A stretch of 54,274 nucleotides of DNA, taken from Promethearchaeota archaeon (GTDB lineage Archaea; Asgardarchaeota; Lokiarchaeia; Sigyniarchaeales; SOKP01). Shown in pieces: positions 18,444 through 27,066 of the stretch (within the stretch, counting starts at the first letter, position 1; each line of letters opens with the position of its first letter). The DNA lies in contig SHMW01000002.1 of assembly GCA_008080735.1 (NCBI GenBank), positions 1-54,274 of the forward strand, written 5' to 3'. Made by a program: the position numbers and the translations under genes. The notes under the pieces are model-generated. The model saw only the letters and a list, made by a program, of their open reading frames with translations, was not told the DNA's origin and ran no database searches.

Positions 18444-18451
18444 TTATATAT
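18444..18451 (+). promoter_or_regulatory. Candidate TATA box of the SpoIIAA-like gene
   Basis: TTATATAT lies about 70 bases before the ATG of the small SpoIIAA-like gene in an otherwise gene-free 300-base stretch. The upstream flank is not especially purine-rich, so BRE support is weak. Confidence 0.3.
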
Positions 18452-18520
18452 TTTTGGATTTATTTAGCCTTATATGTATTGAAAAAATTAGTAATTTAAA
18501 ACTTAGAAGAGTTAATACAG

Positions 18521-18931
18521 ATGAAAGTACACGAAGTACCCGGAAAATTAGAAGTTCACTGGGATGGGAGCGCTAAAGCGATAGTTGACGTATGGAGTTC
18601 TTATAATATTTCACTAGAAGAATTTAGAAATGCTGTTCTAATTGATGGATTGGAAATTGCAAAAAAGCGCGGTGCAATTGCCTGGATCGTTGATTCGAGC
18701 AATGCTAGCGGTAATTTTAGCAAAGAAATTCATAGCTTTATTGAGTCAGATGTATTTCCTTCATTTGCTGAAAACGGAATCGAATATTTTATTACTATTA
18801 AACCAGATAACCCTGGTCTTACTAGTATGACAGTAGACAACTACGCATCTAAAGTTGGACCTGCTGGAATCCAATTAGTTGAAGCAGATAACGTGGAAAT
18901 AGCAAAAGACTGGTTAAAAAGTCAATTATAG
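18521..18931 (+). CDS. SpoIIAA-like (STAS/SEC14-related) small protein
   Basis: A 136-residue alpha/beta protein matching the SpoIIAA-like family: an N-terminal beta hairpin (KLEVHWDGSAKAIVDVW), the central strand AIAWIVDSSNASG (residues 53-65), helix KEIHSFIESDVFPSFAENG, strand IEYFITIKP, and a C-terminal EIAKDWLKSQL helix. Proteins of this group are often encoded singly and include membrane- or stress-associated regulators. There is no anti-sigma partner here, as expected in an archaeon, so the role is open. It is a monocistronic gene followed by a T-rich terminator-like tract. Confidence 0.65.
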   Translation: MKVHEVPGKLEVHWDGSAKAIVDVWSSYNISLEEFRNAVLIDGLEIAKKRGAIAWIVDSSNASGNFSKEIHSFIESDVFPSFAENGIEYFITIKPDNPGLTSMTVDNYASKVGPAGIQLVEADNVEIAKDWLKSQL

Positions 18932-18947
18932 TTAATAGTATCTCATC

Positions 18948-18955
18948 TTTTTTTT
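18948..18955 (+). terminator. U-tract after the SpoIIAA-like gene
   Basis: A run of eight T, followed by further T-rich sequence, begins 16 bases after the stop codon. No stable hairpin precedes it, which fits archaeal U-tract termination. Confidence 0.4.
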
Positions 18956-19129
18956 ATTTTATTTCTAGCCTTATTATTTTATTATCCCGTCGTAATTATT
19001 AGAAAAAAGGCATTATTGATTCTTGATAATTCATAAAAAAATTTAGTAAAATTCTCAAGAGATCTAAATTATTTAATTCTCTAATTTATAGAAAAAAAAA
19101 AATTTGGGATAATGAAAAATATATTTTAT

Positions 19130-19924
19130 TCAATCTACTTTGGGAAACGTAAAATCTTTCATCAGAAATAGGTCCCTTTCTGGTATATTAATCGTGATTC
19201 CACTGATCAAGGCTATATTTCCTTCAAAATGTTCCTTTTTTAGAAAGGTGTCTATTATTTCTTTTGTTTTTTTTGCCACGACATCATGATTCAGTTTAAA
19301 TAATTCTAGTGTTTGGTTATTATAATCATCAATAGCTAGGATCCTTTCCAAATCATCTGCGTAATTTTGTATCAGTTCATTATGTAAGACTACTCTAGTA
19401 GGGTCTATTCTATTCTCATCGGGGGCGATGAAAAACTCCTCTGGACTGCCCGCTTCTTTGAGAGCTGCGATGAATCCCATCATCGCTCCGCAGGACGAGG
19501 TGACTTTTTCTTGTCCTGGACGAATTATTTTCCCATATACAGCTGAACCCGCATCATCCATAATTCCCATATGAGGACTTACGAAAAGAATGAGGTTACC
19601 TTCTTTTCGGTCTCCACCATTTTGCTCATCGGGAGGATGGTGACTGGCGGCTGTTAGCCCCGAAACCCCACCCATAGGATAGGCTCCAAGCCCCCCTAGA
19701 TGAAATTCTCCGTTATATTTTCCTGTAAGAGCATTTTCGATTGTTTCAAGTTCTTCTAACCTATTTACATCATCTGGGCATACGCTGAAAACCAAACGAG
19801 AATTAGCACGGTCAAACCCGTTGTCACTCAGTTTTAATTCCACATTTTCAAGGAACTGAGTTATAGAATAAAGGTTTCCCCAGTTATCAATATCTTTTAC
19901 CAATAAAGTATCATATTCTAACAT
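19130..19924 (-). CDS. LCIB-type (theta-class) carbonic anhydrase-like protein
   Basis: The 264-residue protein matches the limiting-CO2-inducible protein B/C carbonic anhydrase domain. It has VCPDDVNR with candidate ligand Cys49, the signature GEFHLGGLGAYPMGG (72-86), SHHPPDE with candidate ligand His95 or His96, FVSPHMGI (115-121), and SSCGA with candidate ligand Cys145. The Cys-His-Cys zinc site is characteristic of this beta-CA-like fold, which hydrates CO2 in algae and some prokaryotes. There is no signal peptide, so it should be cytosolic. AAGGTGAT precedes the ATG and a TATA-like element lies further upstream, so it probably has its own promoter. The family match is strong; activity is not proven. 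Confidence 0.82.
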   Translation of the reverse strand: MLEYDTLLVKDIDNWGNLYSITQFLENVELKLSDNGFDRANSRLVFSVCPDDVNRLEELETIENALTGKYNGEFHLGGLGAYPMGGVSGLTAASHHPPDEQNGGDRKEGNLILFVSPHMGIMDDAGSAVYGKIIRPGQEKVTSSCGAMMGFIAALKEAGSPEEFFIAPDENRIDPTRVVLHNELIQNYADDLERILAIDDYNNQTLELFKLNHDVVAKKTKEIIDTFLKKEHFEGNIALISGITINIPERDLFLMKDFTFPKVD

Positions 19925-19971
19925 ATTTGTATCACCTTGGAAAAATTGTGAAATGATAATATAAGAAATTG

Positions 19972-19979
19972 TTTTTAAA
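19972..19979 (-). promoter_or_regulatory. Candidate TATA box of the carbonic anhydrase-like gene
   Basis: The minus strand reads TTTAAAAA about 48 bases before the ATG. A start site 25 bases downstream would leave a leader of about 20 bases that includes the AAGGTGAT ribosome site (19931-19938). Confidence 0.4.
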
Positions 19980-20098
19980 TTATTGCAAAAGCAAAACCCA
20001 TCTCAAAGCGCAATTGGGGGTTTTGAATAATCATTTAAAATCACCATAAAAAAATACATAATTACCAATGCAATGGAACCCATTTTCCTAATGAAATT

Positions 20099-22051
20099 TT
20101 ATAATTTAATTTCTTTTTTATTGGATCCAAATTGGATAAGGATTCGCTTTTTCTTGATATTCAATTTGATATCTCGAGGGTATGCTCCTCCAATATGTTC
20201 TTTTTGTATAGAAATATTATATTTTTTTAATTCTAACTTTAATTTCTCCAGAATCCGTTCTACCGAATTATATTTTTTATTGAATATCTGAGCCCCACCA
20301 ATTATACACGCAGTTAGTTTTTCTGAAGCTCCATTTATTAACATTTTTTTTGTTAAGAATGGGACACAAAACTGAGCATATTGATGTTTATTGGTTAGCT
20401 CATCTTTTTTCTGGCCCTTTCTTGGTTTCAAATACATTATGTGAGACATAGCATAGATTTGATTCAAATTATCACAGAGAATTAAAATATATGTTGATCC
20501 AATTCCATTTATAGAAATTTTCTTTGGAATGTGTTTTGAATTATCTTTTGAGGAAGATATGACATATTGGCCAAGGGGTAAAATATGGTCCTCCTCTTTG
20601 TATCCATATTTCAAGACTTTAGCCTCTGATATATGATTTTCTGACGATCCTTTTCTGTTTTTGTATTTTTCAAAGTTTTTTATTTTGTGTTGGAATTTTT
20701 CTACTTGCTTTTTGAACATTTCCTTCTCAATACGAAGCAATTCATTTTTCATTTCATAGCTCTCCCATTTCTTTTTGATAAATCTTCTCTCTTTTTCAAA
20801 TAAGAGCAGGGTATTTTCAAAATCTTTTTTCTGTTCTTGAAATTCTTTTTTTTCCTCTTCGAACTTAAGGATAGCTTCATTTAACTTTTTTCTCTGTTGT
20901 TTAAGAAAGAATAGTTCTTTATTTATTCTAGTTCTAAATTTTTCCAATTCTGCTATCTGTTGCTCATAAATTTCTGATTTTGAAGGTTTTGAAAGAATAT
21001 TTGATATATTTATCAAATTTTTAGGTTTTTTAATTGGGTTTGACTTAATAATTTCTTTATCTGGTTCTTCTTCTGGACTTTCCTTTTTTATTGAAATTTC
21101 AGAAGGTTGTAAATCATCATCTTTTTCTTGAAGGCTTATAGTTTTGTACTTATCCATTATCTTGTCATTAATCCTCGTCTCTAAATTTGCCAGATCTTTT
21201 AATCGCTGAATACTCTTTTCATTTCCTTCTTTCAAATTAGGTAATTCCCCTTTTACATAAATATGGTTGGTTGGATCTACTAATTTGAACGTTTTTTGGC
21301 CATTCAATCGCTCCGTTTTTCCCAATATTAAAAAACCCCCATCATTCAAATACGTTTTTAGATTTCTTATTAAATGGTTTCTCGAAAGCAGATTAATATA
21401 AATAATAAAGTTCCGGCATAAAATAATATCGTATTTTTGTGATTTTTCATGGCAGATAGTAATATCTTCATTGATGAATTCTACTTTATTTCGAAGAGCT
21501 TGGTTTATCTGGTATTTTGTTGTTGAATTAGAAATCTTGGTAAAATATTTTTTTAAATATTGAGGGGGTATCTCGTGAAGCGCATGTTTCCCGTAAATCC
21601 CCTTTTTTGCTTTTTTTATTGCTTGAGAATTAATATCGGATGCTACAATTTTATACTCTGGGAAATCAGAATTTTCAGCTTTTAACTCTTCAAATAGAAT
21701 TGCCAATGAATATGGTTCTTCTCCATTTGCACAAGGACAAGACCATACTTTTATTAAGCTATTCTTAGTCAATTGATATTTTTCTAATAACTCCCCAATT
21801 CTCTTAAAAATTTCATAATTTCTGAAGAAATATGAATAATTTATTGTAAAATTGTCTAAGAATCGCTCTATTTCCAAGGGATTCGTCTTAAGATATTCGA
21901 AATATTTTTCTTCTGTCTTTAGATCTAAAGAACGAATTCTGGCCCTTATCCTTTTTTCAATTAATCTTTCTTGATAATATTCGAATTTAATCCCCGTATA
22001 CCTATTTATTTCTTGGAGTATTTTTTCGTAGTAATCTTTCTGTATTTTTAT
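20099..22051 (-). CDS. CheR methyltransferase - coiled coil - CheD-like fusion
   Basis: The CheR part includes the FFRN motif after a helical N-terminal domain, the SAM-binding SCPCANGEEPYSLA and the CRNFIIYI segment. A long charged coiled coil (about 290-400 in TTG-21877 numbering) leads to a CheD-like domain: GIGSTYILIL, AMSHIMYLKP, IIGGAQIF and HIGGAYPRDIK. The CheD catalytic Cys is replaced by Thr462, while His479 is kept at the normal 17-residue spacing. The nearest ordinary start is TTG 21877, but it would cut off the CheR N-terminal domain. That domain (YYEKILQEINRYTGIKF and on) is encoded upstream in frame to about 22051, where only ATA or ATT codons are available. CheR methylates MCPs; CheD deamidates them. 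Confidence 0.88.
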   Translation of the reverse strand: MKIQKDYYEKILQEINRYTGIKFEYYQERLIEKRIRARIRSLDLKTEEKYFEYLKTNPLEIERFLDNFTINYSYFFRNYEIFKRIGELLEKYQLTKNSLIKVWSCPCANGEEPYSLAILFEELKAENSDFPEYKIVASDINSQAIKKAKKGIYGKHALHEIPPQYLKKYFTKISNSTTKYQINQALRNKVEFINEDITICHEKSQKYDIILCRNFIIYINLLSRNHLIRNLKTYLNDGGFLILGKTERLNGQKTFKLVDPTNHIYVKGELPNLKEGNEKSIQRLKDLANLETRINDKIMDKYKTISLQEKDDDLQPSEISIKKESPEEEPDKEIIKSNPIKKPKNLINISNILSKPSKSEIYEQQIAELEKFRTRINKELFFLKQQRKKLNEAILKFEEEKKEFQEQKKDFENTLLLFEKERRFIKKKWESYEMKNELLRIEKEMFKKQVEKFQHKIKNFEKYKNRKGSSENHISEAKVLKYGYKEEDHILPLGQYVISSSKDNSKHIPKKISINGIGSTYILILCDNLNQIYAMSHIMYLKPRKGQKKDELTNKHQYAQFCVPFLTKKMLINGASEKLTACIIGGAQIFNKKYNSVERILEKLKLELKKYNISIQKEHIGGAYPRDIKLNIKKKRILIQFGSNKKEIKL

Positions 22052-22206
22052 AGAACCAATAACCTTTCTTACACCTTTGATTGAGACGTCTAAGTTCTAA
22101 CCATATAATATAGGAAATCCTTTTTAAATTATGTATTTCGAAAATCGCTAAATCCGATGTGATTAAATAATAAGAATGTATAATTAATAGCCAAAGGATT
22201 GTAGCT

Positions 22207-23721
22207 TTAATAATATGATTTCTGAACCAAGAAATCTCTAATTTTATAATTTGGGAGTATTCTATCAACTACTCCCTCTTCGATTGCGAATTTTGGCATC
22301 CCAAACAGAATTGCTGTTTCTTCTGATTCACTAATAGTAATTCCACCATTTTCATGAATCTTTTTCATTCCATTTACGCCATCCTCCCCCATTCCAGTAA
22401 GAAGGATAGCTATAACTTTATTTTTATATATTTCCGAGGCAGATTCAAATAAAACATCCACAGAAGGAACACATGAATTAACTGGTTTTCCTTTGTAAAG
22501 TATAATACATGGGCTTTTTTTTTTAGTGCTAATGCTAATATGTCTTCCACTAGGTGCAAAATATACGGTGCTAGGCCTTAAAATTTCATAATGTTCTGCA
22601 ACTTTTACCTTAATCTCACTATTCTTATTTAAATACTGTGCGAGTGGAGAGATAAAATGTTCATTTAAATGTTGGACGACAATGATTGGATAGGGAAAAT
22701 TTCGTGGTATACCTTGAAGGATCATTCTCAATGCTTTAGGTCCCCCGACACTTGCACCTATTACCACGATTTTAGAATCGATTTTTGGAATCTTTCTCCC
22801 TGATATAGTTTTAAAATATTTTTTAGGTTGGCTATCTTCTATTCTGATTTTTTGAGTTCTGATATCTTTCTTATGCTCAATTTCCTTAAGGATACTCTGT
22901 TTATGAACTGACTTATCAGATTTTTTCTCTCTTCTCTTCTCTTTCCTTAATAGGTTTTGATATAATACATCAATATTATCCTTATCATCAAAAGATGTAC
23001 TTTTACCCCGCTTTTGTATATCGCTTTCAATTTTTTTTGGTTTATCAAGATTTTCATGGAGTCTATTTTTATATTCTTTTTGTAATTCCGATTGCCCTTC
23101 GATATCTTCCTTACTTATTTTATTATCCGTTACTTGTTTAGGTTTTTTTTTATATTCTACATAATTTTCCGCCTTAAAGACATTTTTACTTTGTATTTTA
23201 GAGGGTTTTATCTCTTTAAGATATTTTCCAAATTCAAAAACCTCGTCCACCCACTGTTGCCGAAAAGGTAAATTCCCCGTCGAATCTTTTTCATATTCCA
23301 TCTTACCATAAATTTTATTAAATCGGGAATTTGATGCTAATAAAATCTTCTCAATAAGATTCTTTCTGAAATCAGGGAGTTTTTTCGCACCTAAAGTCCC
23401 AGGTTTCAGTATATAATCAAATGCTCCAATCAATAATGCTTGGACGGACGAATCCAGAGTTTGAGGGCTAATACTCGACAAGATGATCGTGGGTGTAGGG
23501 TTTTCTGCCATGATTCTTCTAAATGCCTCAAGACCGTTTATTTTTGGCATCATTAAATCCAATAGAATTACATCAGGATTTTGATAAATCGCTTTCTTTA
23601 TGGCTTCTTTACCATTTTTGGCAGTTCCAATTAGGACAATCTCATCAGAAGAGCTTAAAATTTCGGAGATTCTTTTCCTTAAGAACGCGGAATCATCAGC
23701 GATTAATACGCGTGTTTTCAA
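22207..23721 (-). CDS. cheB: Chemotaxis methylesterase CheB
   Basis: The receiver domain (1-120) has Asp9/Asp10 and phospho-acceptor Asp55 in LLDLMMP. The C-terminal methylesterase domain (about 318-500) has catalytic Ser in IGASVGGPKA, His in VVQHLNEHF and Asp in LTGMGEDG. Between them is an unusually long, Lys/Glu/Gln-rich linker of nearly 180 residues (about 145-322), where classical CheB has only a short linker. CheB removes methyl groups from (and deamidates) MCPs when phosphorylated by CheA. It lies upstream of the CheR-CheD-like gene on the same strand, with about 155 bases between. Confidence 0.96.
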   Translation of the reverse strand: MKTRVLIADDSAFLRKRISEILSSSDEIVLIGTAKNGKEAIKKAIYQNPDVILLDLMMPKINGLEAFRRIMAENPTPTIILSSISPQTLDSSVQALLIGAFDYILKPGTLGAKKLPDFRKNLIEKILLASNSRFNKIYGKMEYEKDSTGNLPFRQQWVDEVFEFGKYLKEIKPSKIQSKNVFKAENYVEYKKKPKQVTDNKISKEDIEGQSELQKEYKNRLHENLDKPKKIESDIQKRGKSTSFDDKDNIDVLYQNLLRKEKRREKKSDKSVHKQSILKEIEHKKDIRTQKIRIEDSQPKKYFKTISGRKIPKIDSKIVVIGASVGGPKALRMILQGIPRNFPYPIIVVQHLNEHFISPLAQYLNKNSEIKVKVAEHYEILRPSTVYFAPSGRHISISTKKKSPCIILYKGKPVNSCVPSVDVLFESASEIYKNKVIAILLTGMGEDGVNGMKKIHENGGITISESEETAILFGMPKFAIEEGVVDRILPNYKIRDFLVQKSYY

Positions 23722-23867
23722 TCTTAAACCTGCTTTAGAAGGTTCTTTGAATATTATAAAAAACTCTTCCTTTTTTAAATTACATTATTTCTCTAAAATT
23801 GAAATTAGATTATCTTTTTTTAAATCTAAATAATGAAATAAAAAGCTTAGTAGGATTCTGAAAATTT

Positions 23868-24542
23868 CTAATAAAAACTCTGCTGATTAAGAAATTTCAC
23901 ACCTTTGTTTTTCATATCTTTCAATGCGTTCGATATGCTTCCTTCGGGATCATCGATACCTCGGGTTAAATCAACAATGAAATTTACATCGAATCCAAAC
24001 TCAATTCCATCTATTGCAGTATAATAACAACAATAATCTAAAGCTAATCCCGATATAAAAATTCGCTTGATATCTAACCCATTTAAAAAACCTCTTAATC
24101 CCGTTTCCTTCTTTTTTAACTGATCACGAAACCCCGAATATGAATCGACTTCAGAATCCATCCCTTTACGTATTATTGCTCTTGCCAAGGTTTTATCTAA
24201 GTCTTTATGGAATTCAGCACCTTTTGTACCTTGAACACAATGATCTGGCCATAAGACTGGGCCTATCCCATCTCCATGAAATTCATCTCCTGGTTCTTTA
24301 CCTGGGTGATTACTTGCGAATGATTTATCATTTTGAGGGTGCCAATCTTGGGTTTGTACTATTGAAGCTCCCTTATTCAGGAATAGAGACCCAATTTTAT
24401 TAATCCCCTCAATTATGTCATCCCCTCCTTCAACAGCTAATGCTCCTCCTGGCAAAAAATCATATTGCATATCAACAATTAGAAATGCATCAGTTTCTCT
24501 TATTTCTATGCCTTGTTCAAATTTTAAATCTTTAATTTCCAA
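23868..24542 (-). CDS. pncA: Nicotinamidase (isochorismatase family)
   Basis: The catalytic triad is visible: Asp24 in VDMQYDF, Lys126 in IIRKGMD and Cys171 in GLALDYC. Metal ligands are Asp66, His68 and His79 in the TQDWHPQNDKSFASNHPG segment. The length of 224 residues is typical of PncA, and the WPDHCVQG motif (98-105) is diagnostic of nicotinamidases rather than other isochorismatase-like hydrolases. It converts nicotinamide to nicotinate in the NAD salvage pathway. It is a single gene, upstream of cheB on the same strand. Confidence 0.93.
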   Translation of the reverse strand: MEIKDLKFEQGIEIRETDAFLIVDMQYDFLPGGALAVEGGDDIIEGINKIGSLFLNKGASIVQTQDWHPQNDKSFASNHPGKEPGDEFHGDGIGPVLWPDHCVQGTKGAEFHKDLDKTLARAIIRKGMDSEVDSYSGFRDQLKKKETGLRGFLNGLDIKRIFISGLALDYCCYYTAIDGIEFGFDVNFIVDLTRGIDDPEGSISNALKDMKNKGVKFLNQQSFY

Positions 24543-24938
24543 TTTTTACACTCCACAAATTCTAATATCTTATTTATTTATTAGGAATTAGTCGTTAAAA
24601 AATGAATTATTTAAAAATTTAAATTTTAAGTTTGGTTATTATATTTCTTATAAGGTTTTTTCTATTACTCCTCTCATCCTATAAGAAAATACCATATAAA
24701 CTAGTTTTCCAATGAACTCTATTAATTTTTACATTTAGCAATATTTTTTTATTGAAAACTGATACGAAACAAAATCTGGTAATTATATCGTTTCTATAAA
24801 CAAATAGTTAAATAGGGTTATTTGTATTCTGCAATTAAGTATTTATAAAAAGCTTAAAATTTATTACAACAAACTGTTTTAATTACATAAAAACTAATAC
24901 TGAATATAAAGGAAATTAAGTAAGAGAAAGTGGATAAA
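24543..24938. other. Gene-free region upstream of the A-ATPase operon
   Basis: About 395 AT-rich bases with no supported gene. TTTATAAAA at 24842-24850 is a possible TATA element for the ATPase operon. I see nothing else of note. Confidence 0.4.
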
Positions 24939-25286
24939 ATGAATGCCAAAAAAAAGTTCTATCTTTTATTAGCCATATTTCAAGTCGTTTTAACCTTTAC
25001 GGTGTTCTTTTCTGTAGATGGTATTGTGAATATGGTTGCTGCTCAAGCCGATGCTTCGACTGATCCTATGACTCTCTCTATGTTTGCTATTTCTGCTGCG
25101 ATTGCGACGGGCGCTTCTGTTATCGCTAGTGCCTGGGCAATAAGAACCACTGGTACTGCAGCGATCTCAGCATTATCTGAACGGGAAGGTTCGTTTTTCC
25201 AAGCCTTTTTGGTGGTAGCTCTCTGTGAAGCATTGGCCATTTATGGCTTAATTGTTGGTATTTTATTATGGACCAAAATTCCGTAA
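24939..25286 (+). CDS. atpK: A-type ATP synthase subunit K (proteolipid c ring)
   Basis: A small hydrophobic protein with an N-terminal hydrophobic segment (possibly a cleaved signal) followed by two membrane helices. The second carries the ion-binding Glu in VVALCEALAIYGLIVG. The first hairpin helix has no acidic residue, so it appears to be a single-hairpin proteolipid. The rotor ring formed by K carries ions past subunit I. An upstream in-frame GTG (24930) exists, but ATG 24939 looks better. K is first in the operon, whereas many archaeal operons start with H and I. Confidence 0.93.
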   Translation: MNAKKKFYLLLAIFQVVLTFTVFFSVDGIVNMVAAQADASTDPMTLSMFAISAAIATGASVIASAWAIRTTGTAAISALSEREGSFFQAFLVVALCEALAIYGLIVGILLWTKIP

Positions 25287-25412
25287 GGATAGATTCATTC
25301 TGAAATCGAGTATTTATAATATATTATTTCTTGGTGAAAGCAAACGAGTAGTGTTATTGTTCCCTCTTATGCATATACGTACATTAAGATTGGATTTTTA
25401 AGAAAGTTGATA

Positions 25413-26399
25413 ATGGATCCTTCTGAACTAGAAGGGTTAGTAGATATAGATGATATTCGGGAATTTATAAACAAAATTAAACCATATTACCCCGATTTAA
25501 ACCTACAAAAGTATACTATAGAAGAAATCGAGAAAAAGCTTTATAACATATACATCAAACTAATTGGAAGGATTATTTCATTCTCACCTGAGAATATGAG
25601 GAATTTCTTGAAAGATTTTTTGATGAAATTTGAAATTTTAAATCTGAAACAGATCATATTAGGATCGATTATTGGGATGGGAATCGAAGAAAAACGAGAA
25701 AACGTAAACTTTTTGGTACATAAATATTTAGAAAATGAAGATTTTATGAGAGAATTAGTGAAAATATCTTCCTTGGATGAAATTAGACTCAAATTAAGAG
25801 GAACAAGATATTATAAGGCAGTTAGAGAAGGTATTCTCTACTTCAAGAATAATAATGAAATATTTGTTTTGGAGTCCTTTTTAGACCAATTATATTATAA
25901 AAACCTCGTGAAAGAGCGAAAAACTCTAAACAAATACGAAGAAGAAATGATTTCTCTATTTACACGATACATAACAGAAATCTATAATATTAATATGATT
26001 TATAGAGGCATAATAAACAAGATTGACAAGAAACTGCTCTCTCAATTTTTGGTCCATAGTTTTTTATTTTTGGATTCTGATGCTTTGAATCTTTTAATAG
26101 AAAAGAACACCATTGAGCATTTTTTCAATCAATTGAATACTAGACTTAAGACAGAAGATAAAATTAAAATATTTTATAAAGAACTTTCCAATGAGATGGA
26201 GCACCCTATTTGGGAATTAGAAAGAATATACCAAAAATTTTATTTTAATGAATTTAAATTAGAAATTGATAAAATAGATTACTCAACGATTTACAGGATT
26301 TTTGAAGTTTTGATAAAGAAAGAAAAGGAAATTAAATTCGAGATTGTTCCTAACGCAATAAGAATCATTCATAAAAAATTTCAAATATTTAATAAATAA
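25413..26399 (+). CDS. atpC: A-type ATP synthase subunit C
   Basis: An all-helical protein of about 328 residues with the V-type d/C subunit pattern: internal repeats with NLKQIILGSIIG in the first part and ETALNLLIEKN-like helices later, and a typical length. It links the central rotor stalk to the proteolipid ring. It follows atpK by about 125 bases and precedes the stalk gene H. TTG 25407 is also in frame, but ATG 25413 is the more likely start. Divergent, but identified by both sequence and context. Confidence 0.85.
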   Translation: MDPSELEGLVDIDDIREFINKIKPYYPDLNLQKYTIEEIEKKLYNIYIKLIGRIISFSPENMRNFLKDFLMKFEILNLKQIILGSIIGMGIEEKRENVNFLVHKYLENEDFMRELVKISSLDEIRLKLRGTRYYKAVREGILYFKNNNEIFVLESFLDQLYYKNLVKERKTLNKYEEEMISLFTRYITEIYNINMIYRGIINKIDKKLLSQFLVHSFLFLDSDALNLLIEKNTIEHFFNQLNTRLKTEDKIKIFYKELSNEMEHPIWELERIYQKFYFNEFKLEIDKIDYSTIYRIFEVLIKKEKEIKFEIVPNAIRIIHKKFQIFNK

Positions 26400-26424
26400 A
26401 GGCATATGAGAATGGTGTGGAGAA

Positions 26425-26736
26425 ATGAGTATATTTGAATTTGTAGATGATATTGAAGAAACTTATAAAGAATTGATCGAAAAAGCAAAAGATGAAAATG
26501 AATCCGAATTAAACAAATTAAGAGAAGAAGAAGAATATAATCTCACACAAACTTTAGATGAAAAGAGAAACTATGTCGAAAGAATTTTAGAAGATTTAAA
26601 AAGTACAATTAATGGTAAAATTAAGAATTTTAAAAAACAAATAGATAAAGAAATTGAAAATACCAAAAAAGATTATGAAATTAATAAAGTGCAAATTATT
26701 AAAAGAGTTTTAAAAGATATTGGAGTTGTATTTTAA
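26425..26736 (+). CDS. atpH: A-type ATP synthase peripheral stalk subunit H
   Basis: 103 residues of almost continuous coiled coil rich in E, K, N and I, ending DIGVVF. This is the usual form of the archaeal H (G) subunit, which pairs with E in the peripheral stator stalk. Its stop overlaps the atpF start by one base (TAATG), which implies coupling. Sequence alone is low complexity; position decides the call. Confidence 0.75.
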   Translation: MSIFEFVDDIEETYKELIEKAKDENESELNKLREEEEYNLTQTLDEKRNYVERILEDLKSTINGKIKNFKKQIDKEIENTKKDYEINKVQIIKRVLKDIGVVF

Positions 26737-27059
26737 TGTCTGAACATCAAAAAATCCATATTATAGGGTATGATGAGTTGGTGATTCTTATGGGACTTTT
26801 GGGAGTTGATGGAACGGTTGTTGAGGATCCAAATAAATTTATGGATATATTTGAAAAAGTAAGCGATAATCCCTCAATCACCATGATATTAATCGCAATG
26901 GATTTACCAGATGAGATTATTGATTATTTGATAGATTTTAAACTGAACAATACAAAACCATTCATTTATCTTATGCCGGATATATTTCAAGAAGAAATTG
27001 AAGAGAGGAGTGTTTTTTTAAAGAAAGTATACAAACAAAAAGGAAAATTACTGATATAA
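26736..27059 (+). CDS. atpF: A-type ATP synthase subunit F
   Basis: A 107-residue protein with the Rossmann-like pattern of subunit F: IHIIGYDELVILMGLLGVDG (7-26), where the family has xIGDxxTxxGFxLAG, and ITMILIAMDLPDEI, where the family has GIIxITxxIA. It is a central-stalk rotor subunit with the D subunit. The usual polar motif is diverged. It overlaps atpH by one base. Confidence 0.85.
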   Translation: MSEHQKIHIIGYDELVILMGLLGVDGTVVEDPNKFMDIFEKVSDNPSITMILIAMDLPDEIIDYLIDFKLNNTKPFIYLMPDIFQEEIEERSVFLKKVYKQKGKLLI

Positions 27060-27066
27060 GTGGTGT

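Noticed and set aside
21800..21877. TTG 21877 as the true cheR start
   Set aside because: It would remove the conserved N-terminal domain that is plainly encoded upstream in the same frame.
22002..22268. 88-residue minus-strand ORF between cheB and cheR
   Set aside because: It starts inside cheB, overlaps the conserved CheR N-terminal coding frame and has no ribosome site or recognisable domain. It is a shadow frame.
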